54,283 bases of DNA. Source: Candidatus Peregrinibacteria bacterium. GTDB lineage: Bacteria > Patescibacteriota > Gracilibacteria > UBA1369 > UBA12473. Below, piece after piece: positions 41,901 through 49,606 of this stretch; the first letter of the stretch is position 1; each line of letters begins with the position of its first letter. The stretch covers positions 1-54,283 of the forward strand of contig JABJMC010000035.1 of NCBI GenBank assembly GCA_018659585.1, written 5' to 3'. The notes beneath the pieces were generated by a model that made no database searches, had not been told where the DNA came from, and saw only the letters and a list, made by a program, of their open reading frames with translations. The translations under genes were made by a program, and so were the position numbers.

Positions 41901-43094
41901 ATGGAGATCCAAAATCTTCTACTAATAATGATAATCGTCTGGGGAACAGGAATTCTGTTCCGCAAAATTAACTTACCAATCTTATTAGGAGAATTAATGG
42001 CTGGGCTTATTTTTGGGCCAGCTTTATTTGGAGTTTTTCAAGATAACGAAAGTGTTCAGTTATTAGCGGAGCTAGGGATTTTCTTTTTAATGTTGCACGC
42101 TGGGTTAGAAACCAGACCTCGTGATTTATTGAATTGTTCTAAGTGTGCCCTGGCTATTGCTTTAGGTGGGATTGCCTTGCCACTTCTTTTAGGGACAGGG
42201 ACAGCTATGGCTTTTGGAAATGAATTACTACCATCTTTGTTTATTGGAATGGCACTTTCTATTACCGCTATTTCGGTGACTACCAAGGTGTTTAAAGACT
42301 TTAAATACAATGATTCTAAGATTGCACATATGGTGATGGGAGCGGCCGTAGCCGATGATATTGCGGCTTTTGTTTTGCTTTCTATTTTGTTAGGAGTGGT
42401 TAGTGGCGGAGGCACAATAAGCCCCTTGGAGATAACTTTTTTGATTGGGAAAGTGGTGCTGTTCTTTGGCGGTGTGATTTTAGCTGGGAAGCATTTAATT
42501 CCGATGTTCAAGCATGTTTTTAAGAGAAAAGGACACAAGGCTTTTACTTTTACTTTAATTATTGCCTTAGCTTTTGGGTGGTTTGCCGAATACATTGGTT
42601 TGCACTTTATTTTAGGAGCTTATTTGGCAGGATTATTTGTAAAAGAAGACCTGTTACATCCGGATGTTTATAAAAAAATCGAAGATCGTTTATTTGGATT
42701 AAGTTATAGTTTTTTAGGGCCGATCTTTTTTGTAAGTTTAGGATTTCACGTTGATTTCTCGATCTTTAAAGACCCCGAAACAGTCTTATTCTTAGCGGCA
42801 ATTGTCGGAGTAGCGATTGTTGGAAAAGTGTTTGGTGCGGGAATTATGGCTAGGCTTTTTGGACAGGGGCGCCGCGAATCACTGATCATTGGAATCAGTA
42901 TGAATGGGCGCGGCGCTGTCGAGCTAATCATTGCCATTATCGGGTTAGAAATGGGCTTAATTGATGAAAAAATATTCTCAGTTTTGGTGTTCATGGCCTT
43001 TTTCACAACTTTAATGACGCCAATTACGCTCAAATTCTTACTAAAAGCGCACGGAAAACGGCAATTGCTTGATACTGAATATGAGGGGGTTTAG
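41901..43094 (+). CDS. Cation:proton antiporter, CPA2 family
   Basis: The 397-residue protein has about 11-12 membrane helices. LPILLGELMAGLIFGPALFG and LLAELGIFFLMLHAGLETRP are typical of the CPA2 (KefB/GerN-type) antiporters. MGAAVADDIAAFVLLSILLG carries the DD motif that binds the transported ions, and GMSMNGRGAVELI-like NGRGAVELIIAIIGL supplies the conserved Arg-Glu of helix 10. No TrkA-N or TrkA-C regulatory domain follows. It exchanges Na+ or K+ for H+ across the membrane. The stop is TAG. It lies 24 nt downstream of the YtxH-like gene. Confidence 0.93.
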   Translation: MEIQNLLLIMIIVWGTGILFRKINLPILLGELMAGLIFGPALFGVFQDNESVQLLAELGIFFLMLHAGLETRPRDLLNCSKCALAIALGGIALPLLLGTGTAMAFGNELLPSLFIGMALSITAISVTTKVFKDFKYNDSKIAHMVMGAAVADDIAAFVLLSILLGVVSGGGTISPLEITFLIGKVVLFFGGVILAGKHLIPMFKHVFKRKGHKAFTFTLIIALAFGWFAEYIGLHFILGAYLAGLFVKEDLLHPDVYKKIEDRLFGLSYSFLGPIFFVSLGFHVDFSIFKDPETVLFLAAIVGVAIVGKVFGAGIMARLFGQGRRESLIIGISMNGRGAVELIIAIIGLEMGLIDEKIFSVLVFMAFFTTLMTPITLKFLLKAHGKRQLLDTEYEGV

Positions 43095-43108
43095 GGAAAA
43101 ACGGACCT

Positions 43109-43136
43109 TTGCAAATTGAAGTCAATGGTATATTTT
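43109..43136 (+). promoter_or_regulatory. Promoter of the VanW gene, leaderless
   Basis: TTGCAA at 43109-43114, a 16-nt spacer, TATTTT at 43131-43136, then exactly 6 nt to ATG 43143. Confidence 0.45.
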
Positions 43137-43142
43137 ACATTT

Positions 43143-44939
43143 ATGGCAAAGCCCAAAATCACAAAAAACTATTTTCTCTCTCTCACTTTTTTAGGAGTGT
43201 TGGTTGGGAGTACAGCCATGGGTTTTGGGGTGCAGTACACCTTAGCCGGCAAGGTTGCTCCTGGTACTTTTGCGGCCAACACCAATATTAGTTTTCAGGA
43301 TGCCGAGCAAGCCCAGGAGGATTTAAGTGCTTTTTTGGATGAATTTGAGGAAGGCTCAATTGATATTGTTTATAAAAATAGCATGTATCGGTTTGGGTTA
43401 GACGACCTTGGCCTCACGTTATTAAAGACAGACACAGTGGAATCAATACCTGTTATTAAGCCAGTTGCTTCACTTTTATCGATTGATGATACGGTTTTGG
43501 GTGGCAAAGAAATTGGAGCACAGTTTGATTTTGATCAGGAGCAAATGGAAGCTAATTTAGCTGCCAAAATTATTAACTTAAATGTAGCGGCCGAAGAGCC
43601 GCGTATTACCTGGAATTCTGCTTTAGAAGATTTCGAATTTACCGAGGAACAGACTGGCTGGGAAGCAGATTTAGATGGGTTTACGAGCCAGTTAACTACG
43701 CAAATTACCGCTTTTAACTTAGATTCAATCGAAATTACGGCTAATGAGTTAATTCCCAGTGTTACCAAGGCGGAATTAGAAGCTCAAAAAGATGATTTAA
43801 CAGATCAGTTAACCCAAAACATAGACATTTTCACAGAGGAAGAAAATTGGGAAATTAATTGGCTTCAAAACTTACATTTATTAGATTTTGAGCCGGTTTA
43901 CGATCCTATAAAAGGCCCTTTAATTGACGTTCAAGTAGACCAAGATTTAATGCAACAACATTTAGAGCAGTACATTGCCCCAAAAGTTGAAATCGCGGCC
44001 GAAGAAGTCACAATTTTAGTCGCTGATGATGGACATATTTCTTTTGATGGCACGGCTGTTCACGGGCTTGGTATCGACTACACAACTTTTTATGAATACT
44101 TAAATTACGCCTTAAATAACGGGTTAGCACGGGTCGAAATCCCAATTGCCCAAACCCAAGCCAAAGTCTATGTCCCAGCTGAACTCCGAGAGCTCGGAAT
44201 CACAGAATTAGTGGCCGATGGCTATTCCAGTTTTTATGGTTCGCCGTACAATCGTATTCACAATATTAGAACCGCAATTGAACGGTTTGATGGGGTTTTA
44301 ATTGCGCCAGGAGAAATGTTTTCTTTTGGTGATCAATTAGGTGTAGTAGATGGTTCAACAGGTTACGCTAAGGAGTTGGTAATCAAAGAGGGCGAAACCC
44401 TACCAGAATACGGAGGAGGAATTTGCCAAGTTTCATCAACTTTATTTAGAGCAATTATGTTTGGGGGCTTCCCAATTAATGAACGAAGAGCGCATTCTTA
44501 CGCGGTTTCCTATTATGCTTATCCGTTAGGTTGGGGCTTGGATGCCACGGTTTATCCCCCAGCTGTAGACCTTAAGTTTACTAATGACACCGAAAATCAC
44601 ATCCTTATGGAAGCCTATACAGATGGGTATTTAGCGACTTTCAAGTTTTATGGAACTAAAGATGGGCGCGCCGTCTCAACGGATGGGCCCTACATTAGCA
44701 ACCGTGCCGGCGCGCCCCCTGCCATCTACGAAGTAACTTCCGAACTCGCCCCTGGCGAAATCGAACAAGTCGATTCTGCTCATAGCGGCTTCACCGCCTC
44801 CTGGAACCGCCAAGTGACTTATCCCGTTGGCCACCATCTTTACCCTGATGGAGCCATTCAAGAAGAACCAATTATTAGCCCTTACACCCCCTGGCCCGCC
44901 AAATACTTAGTTGGCGAAGGGACCGAGGGGTATGAGTAG
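43143..44939 (+). CDS. VanW family protein with peptidoglycan-binding-like domain
   Basis: The 598-residue protein has an N-terminal membrane helix (YFLSLTFLGVLVGSTAMGFG), which acts as signal anchor. A long acidic region follows, partly fitting the PG_binding_4 domain that commonly precedes VanW. The VanW domain is near residues 360-510, with YSSFYGSPYNRIHNIRTAIE, IAPGEMFSFGDQLG, YGGGICQVSSTLFRAIMFGG and the AHSYAVSYYAYPLGWGLDAT segment. VanW proteins occur in vancomycin-resistance and other envelope contexts; the biochemical function is not settled. The track of in-frame starts includes TTG 43116, but ATG 43143 is favoured by promoter spacing. A glycopeptide-resistance cluster is not present. 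Confidence 0.88.
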   Translation: MAKPKITKNYFLSLTFLGVLVGSTAMGFGVQYTLAGKVAPGTFAANTNISFQDAEQAQEDLSAFLDEFEEGSIDIVYKNSMYRFGLDDLGLTLLKTDTVESIPVIKPVASLLSIDDTVLGGKEIGAQFDFDQEQMEANLAAKIINLNVAAEEPRITWNSALEDFEFTEEQTGWEADLDGFTSQLTTQITAFNLDSIEITANELIPSVTKAELEAQKDDLTDQLTQNIDIFTEEENWEINWLQNLHLLDFEPVYDPIKGPLIDVQVDQDLMQQHLEQYIAPKVEIAAEEVTILVADDGHISFDGTAVHGLGIDYTTFYEYLNYALNNGLARVEIPIAQTQAKVYVPAELRELGITELVADGYSSFYGSPYNRIHNIRTAIERFDGVLIAPGEMFSFGDQLGVVDGSTGYAKELVIKEGETLPEYGGGICQVSSTLFRAIMFGGFPINERRAHSYAVSYYAYPLGWGLDATVYPPAVDLKFTNDTENHILMEAYTDGYLATFKFYGTKDGRAVSTDGPYISNRAGAPPAIYEVTSELAPGEIEQVDSAHSGFTASWNRQVTYPVGHHLYPDGAIQEEPIISPYTPWPAKYLVGEGTEGYE

Positions 44940-44948
44940 GCAAAGAAC

Positions 44949-44977
44949 TTGATTTATTTAGAGTAAAATGTTATAAT
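44949..44977 (+). promoter_or_regulatory. Promoter of the 45017-51931 operon
   Basis: TTGATT at 44949-44954, a 17-nt spacer, perfect TATAAT at 44972-44977, then TAACAGATAAAAA. This is one of the best sites in the window. The leader is about 34 nt. Confidence 0.7.
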
Positions 44978-45016
44978 TAACAGATAAAAACTCTAAACTC
45001 TTTCAACAAAAACAAA

Positions 45017-48000
45017 ATGAAAACTTATCTAAATCTCTTGTTTTCTAAAAATATTGGCCCCTTTAAACCAAATCGGTTGGTATTTAAGGAAGCCCCAAAT
45101 CGTCATGATTATAAAAAAATTAATACTTACACGAACAAGGATCAGGAGGTTCATACAGAAAACTTAAGCGTTGAAATGAGAGAGTATAAAAGAGAGGTTG
45201 GTGGTATTAGTTACAATATCTATAAGGCCCTAGAGGATGATGAAAAATTTTCTAAAGAAACTAGTAAATCATATACTTACGAAATGCTTCATGCTATGGA
45301 TGAAAGCTTAGTTGCTAGCGGAGCAGAAAGCCCAGGAAGAACCGGGAAACTAGGAATTGATGCTTTAGAGTCTTATTTAGTTCAACAGAAAGTAGCTCAA
45401 TTCGCGATTATGAACGGATTAATCTATTTTTATAATGATGAAGACGTAGAAATCATGTCTTTACCGATTATTTCTAGCCGGCAAGCAGCCTTAAGGGATA
45501 GTTTTTACGAGCAACGCCAAGGGGTTTTAGAAGAAGATGCCCAGCAAAGGCAAGATTTAAGGGCTGAGTTAAATGATGACGGCGAACCACCAATTGACAT
45601 GGAAAGAGATCAAATTGAATACACTTCCCCAGACGACAGCTTGGCTGTTCAAATCGACTTGCCAAGAGTTGCTCGTCCTCAATTTTCAATGCCTGATAAT
45701 TTTTGGATTCAGCAGGGTGTGGCCCCAGAAAAATTGGCCTCAAAATTTAAAAGATCGGCCCAATGTTCCGGTTACGTTAAATTACGTTTAGCCGATGAAA
45801 TCGGACAACAAGGTTTGGAATATTATAATTTAGACGACAGCACCGAAGCTTGGGCTTGGAAAGGAATTTTAAATGCCCAACCTGAAAAATTTGAACAAGT
45901 GGTCAATTTAAGCCATTACATGGCTATGGACCAAGACACTATTTATCCGATCGACACAGACACGAGTCAGTATGTTTCTGATTTAAATTCTATCTGGGAC
46001 GGCATGGACGAGGCCGATGCTGCCGGTGGCCAAACTGTGATGACCGTTTTTTGGAAAGGATCGGGCTACAAGGGCCAAGTTGCCGAATATAACAGTCAGC
46101 TTACTCCTGAAGAGCGTAGCTTAAATACTCACATTGTTTATTTAGAAGGACGCGATTATCGTCCTATTACCGCCGCTCCTCTTTGGCGCGAAGAGTTAAC
46201 CTCTTATCTTGTTCGAAACCTAGAAATTACCTCCGGCCAAAAAGGTCTTTTGGCCAACACTGAGGTCCGGGTTGAAGATCGTGATTGTGTGTTTGAGGGT
46301 GGATATTTTGTGGATGCCGAAACAAAAGAACCAGTTTACTTAAAACACGGCCAAAAGGTTAAGTTTAAAGATTTTTGGTTTTCACATCATTTTCACGGCG
46401 CCGGTTTAATAAGTTTAACCGAGCTGGCTGGGCAAGACCAGTTTGTTCCAGTTGAAGCCTACCGTTTAATTCCCGAAGAGTTAGAAGAACCACGCTTTGC
46501 CGCCCCTGCCGCCCCAGAACTTCAACCGATAAGTCATTTTTATTTGGAGTCAGGCGGAAACGTTAGAGACTCTTTTATTAGCTACATGAAAACACAGAAA
46601 CAAGTAGAAGTAACAGATACAATGTGGGAAAATTATCGCTGGTATTTAACTTTAGTTGGGTTCAATCCTTCTTCAGTTGAAGCTGAAGTAGACGCGGTTC
46701 CAATTCCAGATTTTAATCAGCTAGCTATCTATATCACTGAGCAAGATGGATGGAGTGGATTAAGATACAAAGAAGTTCAAGCGCAGTGTTCAGAATATAA
46801 CGCCACACATCCCACGGAACACCTAGTCTTTATTCCAAAAGGAGAAGGCAACACTTATATTGGACCTTGGCAGTTAGCAGCTTCATTATTTGAAGAGCTT
46901 GATCCTCAACCTAATCGCCGTGAAAAAGCTTATATCTTAGGCGAAATAGATCGTTTAAATAGCACTCTTGATTTAAGGGTAAATCCTAATAACCAAGCTC
47001 ATTACCGCTGGGAAAGTGGGAGCTATTTTTGGTTAAATGACGATGCTATAGAAGCTATTATTCATAATGTTCGTCGCGAACGTGTCTTAACTCAAATTTA
47101 CGTCCCCCCAACCTTGGTCGTTGGTCAGATGGAGGGTGGTACTAAGCTTGTTGAGATTACTCCTCACGAAAGACAAGTAATTGAATCGGCCACCAATGAT
47201 CCTACCATTCGCACTCTTTTAATTTTAATCCTTCTTAATGAACAAAAAGGAGGAGGAAATCGAAAAGCTTTGGCTGAAGCTGCTGATAAAGTACCATTCA
47301 TTAGTGAGCGATCAGTCGGATTATTTCAGATTGAACCTACTAGAATAGACAGAGAGCGCTTAGAAAAGGAAGGCACTAATTTTGAAACCGTAGAAGATTT
47401 ACGCGTAGCTTTAATTACAGATGATGATTTGAATGCTAAAATTGCAGTTTGGCGCCTTCGGGATGCACAGAATTCTTACCAAGCTTTATTAGACGAAAAT
47501 AATGAAACAGATTATTCAATTATTGATAAAAATTTCATTACCGGAGTTCTAACTTATTACAACCGAAGTCCTTTAAATATGTACGCTGGTATGTTTGGGG
47601 TTATGGGAAACCGAGTCGCCGAACATTTTGGTTTAGAGCTTAGATGTAGCGATTATGAAAAAAAACCAGACAAGCGCTATCACCCCATGGTAAACATGGT
47701 TGCTGATAAAGGTTTAGACTTAGTAAATGAAGGATACGAATTCTTATATGAAAAAGGAATAAATGCAAGAAAAGGACGGTGGGACTGGCAACTTGTTCCA
47801 GCAGAACAAGTTCTTGGGTGGGACAGGGAAGGAATTAGCGAGTTTTGGAAATCCCTAGCTAGAAATTTAGTAGCCCAAGGCAAAATAGATCTTTCTGAGG
47901 AAGAAATAAGCCGAGACGTTAAATTAATCGACGGGCATCCTTACAACTTCTTAAACAGCCCTCTTTATACAGCTGTTAAAGGAACTTACGAAACAGACGC

Positions 48001-49312
48001 AGGAGAAGCTCTTTCTTTGTTAATTAGAGACGAAGAATATCCCACTACCGCTGTCCAAAACTATGGTTATCGTGTTACTCGCTACGAGCAAATTGATAAC
48101 ATAGATGAGTATTCTTTTTACATTGCAGAAGAAGATGCTCTAGCTCAAGACTTACAGGATCCAATAGATTTAAAAAAAATTAATAGCATTCGTTCTCGAG
48201 CGGGCATAGGCACTATGTTGATAGAAATAGACGATGAAATGGTGGAAATGCAATCCTTTTTTAAAGAAGGAGAACCTTTCCGTGTTGAATTAACTGAACA
48301 AGAAAAAGAAAGTCTTCCTGAAGTCAACGAAAATGGGCTAATCAGTATTTTATTAACTGGAGCTAGGGCAACTGGTAGCGGAGTTGGTCTTACTGATACT
48401 AACAAACAAATCTTAATTAATCCTAGAACTTGGGACGTCGTAGTAGTTGATTTACCACGCGACTTAAAAGTCCGATACACTAACAAGCAAAACGCCCCCC
48501 AAACCTCTCGATTAAATAGTGTTCGCAATAATGGAGGCCAAGAAGCCCTTATGGATGTCGTGGCTGAGATTACCGGTCAGGAAGTAGTTCATACTTTTGA
48601 TGTTTCTTTTGAAGATACGATTGAAATTATGGATGAATTACTTCCTTTAATTGGTGGCTTAGAAATAAATGATCCACAAGGAAACAGTTATGTTGGAAGA
48701 TATGTCAGTGAGCATAAAGGGAATCAATACTTCCCTGCTCACACCGTTATTAATAGTGGTCAAGAAGCCCTAGCTTATACTCGTTTCCGTAAGGGGTGGG
48801 TTGTTAATGATTCCTATGATCCTTCAATTATTGATGAAAACGGAGATCCAGTTAACCCTAGATCAATTGAAGGAACACCTTTAGATGGGAGCAATACTCA
48901 TCGCACGGAACGTCAAAATCTATTGCTGACTGCTTTTTATCGACAAGCAGCCAATAGAGAAAATTTACCAAAATTAATACCCAAAATGATTGAGATCTGG
49001 ACTAGAGTTGATACCAATGCCGGAGTTATGGAGCAGGCTCAATACATAAGTGTCGCTGAAGCTATGGCGAGCCAAGTTAGAAGCGGTGCCGCTTTAAGGG
49101 AAAAAATAGCCGCTGTTGGCAGCACTGGAAAAATCGAGCCAATTGAAGTTCCAGGAATTGGCTACCGAGGAGAAACACTTGTACATGACTCTGTTTATAT
49201 TAATGGCATTAATGCCGCCTTTGAGGAGGGTTTAATAGATGCTCTGACTTCTAATGATCAACCAGGAACAGAAGACTCTGGGGATCCTCTAATAACTACT
49301 GACGAACTTTAA
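45017..49312 (+). CDS. Multidomain wall-active protein with LysM-like, transglycosylase-like and LCP domains, 1431 aa
   Basis: The 1431-residue protein has no visible signal peptide. Two segments look LysM-like: near residue 340 (VFWKGSGYKGQVAEYNSQLT ... HIVYLEG) and near 575 (GWSGLRYKEVQAQCSEYNAT ... LVFIPKGEGN). About 726-875 resembles a lysozyme-like fold: LLILILLNEQKGGG gives a candidate catalytic Glu, then SVGLFQIEPTRI and ITGVLTYYNRSP. About 1105-1325 is an LCP (LytR-CpsA-Psr) domain: SILLTGARATGS, TDTNKQILINP, VVVDLPRDLKV, PLIGGLEIND, ALAYTRFRKG and HRTERQNLLL. LCP enzymes attach glycans to peptidoglycan. Normally such proteins have an N-terminal membrane helix; none is seen here. The next gene starts 2 nt downstream, and the GH3-VanY fusion follows, so this is an operon. 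Confidence 0.78.
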   Translation: MKTYLNLLFSKNIGPFKPNRLVFKEAPNRHDYKKINTYTNKDQEVHTENLSVEMREYKREVGGISYNIYKALEDDEKFSKETSKSYTYEMLHAMDESLVASGAESPGRTGKLGIDALESYLVQQKVAQFAIMNGLIYFYNDEDVEIMSLPIISSRQAALRDSFYEQRQGVLEEDAQQRQDLRAELNDDGEPPIDMERDQIEYTSPDDSLAVQIDLPRVARPQFSMPDNFWIQQGVAPEKLASKFKRSAQCSGYVKLRLADEIGQQGLEYYNLDDSTEAWAWKGILNAQPEKFEQVVNLSHYMAMDQDTIYPIDTDTSQYVSDLNSIWDGMDEADAAGGQTVMTVFWKGSGYKGQVAEYNSQLTPEERSLNTHIVYLEGRDYRPITAAPLWREELTSYLVRNLEITSGQKGLLANTEVRVEDRDCVFEGGYFVDAETKEPVYLKHGQKVKFKDFWFSHHFHGAGLISLTELAGQDQFVPVEAYRLIPEELEEPRFAAPAAPELQPISHFYLESGGNVRDSFISYMKTQKQVEVTDTMWENYRWYLTLVGFNPSSVEAEVDAVPIPDFNQLAIYITEQDGWSGLRYKEVQAQCSEYNATHPTEHLVFIPKGEGNTYIGPWQLAASLFEELDPQPNRREKAYILGEIDRLNSTLDLRVNPNNQAHYRWESGSYFWLNDDAIEAIIHNVRRERVLTQIYVPPTLVVGQMEGGTKLVEITPHERQVIESATNDPTIRTLLILILLNEQKGGGNRKALAEAADKVPFISERSVGLFQIEPTRIDRERLEKEGTNFETVEDLRVALITDDDLNAKIAVWRLRDAQNSYQALLDENNETDYSIIDKNFITGVLTYYNRSPLNMYAGMFGVMGNRVAEHFGLELRCSDYEKKPDKRYHPMVNMVADKGLDLVNEGYEFLYEKGINARKGRWDWQLVPAEQVLGWDREGISEFWKSLARNLVAQGKIDLSEEEISRDVKLIDGHPYNFLNSPLYTAVKGTYETDAGEALSLLIRDEEYPTTAVQNYGYRVTRYEQIDNIDEYSFYIAEEDALAQDLQDPIDLKKINSIRSRAGIGTMLIEIDDEMVEMQSFFKEGEPFRVELTEQEKESLPEVNENGLISILLTGARATGSGVGLTDTNKQILINPRTWDVVVVDLPRDLKVRYTNKQNAPQTSRLNSVRNNGGQEALMDVVAEITGQEVVHTFDVSFEDTIEIMDELLPLIGGLEINDPQGNSYVGRYVSEHKGNQYFPAHTVINSGQEALAYTRFRKGWVVNDSYDPSIIDENGDPVNPRSIEGTPLDGSNTHRTERQNLLLTAFYRQAANRENLPKLIPKMIEIWTRVDTNAGVMEQAQYISVAEAMASQVRSGAALREKIAAVGSTGKIEPIEVPGIGYRGETLVHDSVYINGINAAFEEGLIDALTSNDQPGTEDSGDPLITTDEL

Positions 49313-49314
49313 AA

Positions 49315-49605
49315 ATGAATCAAACAAATATTAAACAATTCAAAAATTTAGTTGTCACTAGTTTGGTTTTACCTAAAAAAATTAAACTAGATCTTTTAAA
49401 AATTGCTGACAAATTACCACCAGCTGCTTTAGAAAGATTTATTGAACATCTACAAAACTCTAAAGAAGTCACTCTTAAAAATATTAAAGAAATAGCTAAA
49501 AAAGATCCGCAAAAACTAAAACCTCTATTAAAAGGAGTTAAAAAAATTCAAAAAAATAAAACTCAAATTCTTTCCAAAATTAAAAGAAAATCTATCAAAA
49601 AATAA
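49315..49605 (+). CDS. Small Lys-rich protein, related to the 7479 protein
   Basis: The 96-residue protein is very basic, with Lys making up more than a fifth of it, and no recognised domain. LVVTSLVLPKKIKLDLLKIA followed by DKLPPAALERFIEHLQNSKE aligns by eye with LVNTSVAIQSLPQGLQGKLV and MPEEKQIQAVQALQKE of the 7479-7874 protein. The rest is Lys-rich helix (KPLLKGVKKIQKNKTQILSK). Both lie beside a giant gene: there before it, here after. The start is 2 nt past the 1431-aa stop, and the next gene begins 1 nt after its own stop. It may be a cofactor of the operon or bind acidic surfaces or RNA. Confidence 0.65.
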   Translation: MNQTNIKQFKNLVVTSLVLPKKIKLDLLKIADKLPPAALERFIEHLQNSKEVTLKNIKEIAKKDPQKLKPLLKGVKKIQKNKTQILSKIKRKSIKK

Positions 49606-49606
49606 T

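Noticed and set aside
43143-44939. Vancomycin resistance cluster around VanW
   Set aside because: No vanHAX, vanS or vanR genes; VanW alone is widespread and the VanY-like domain nearby is part of a different fusion.
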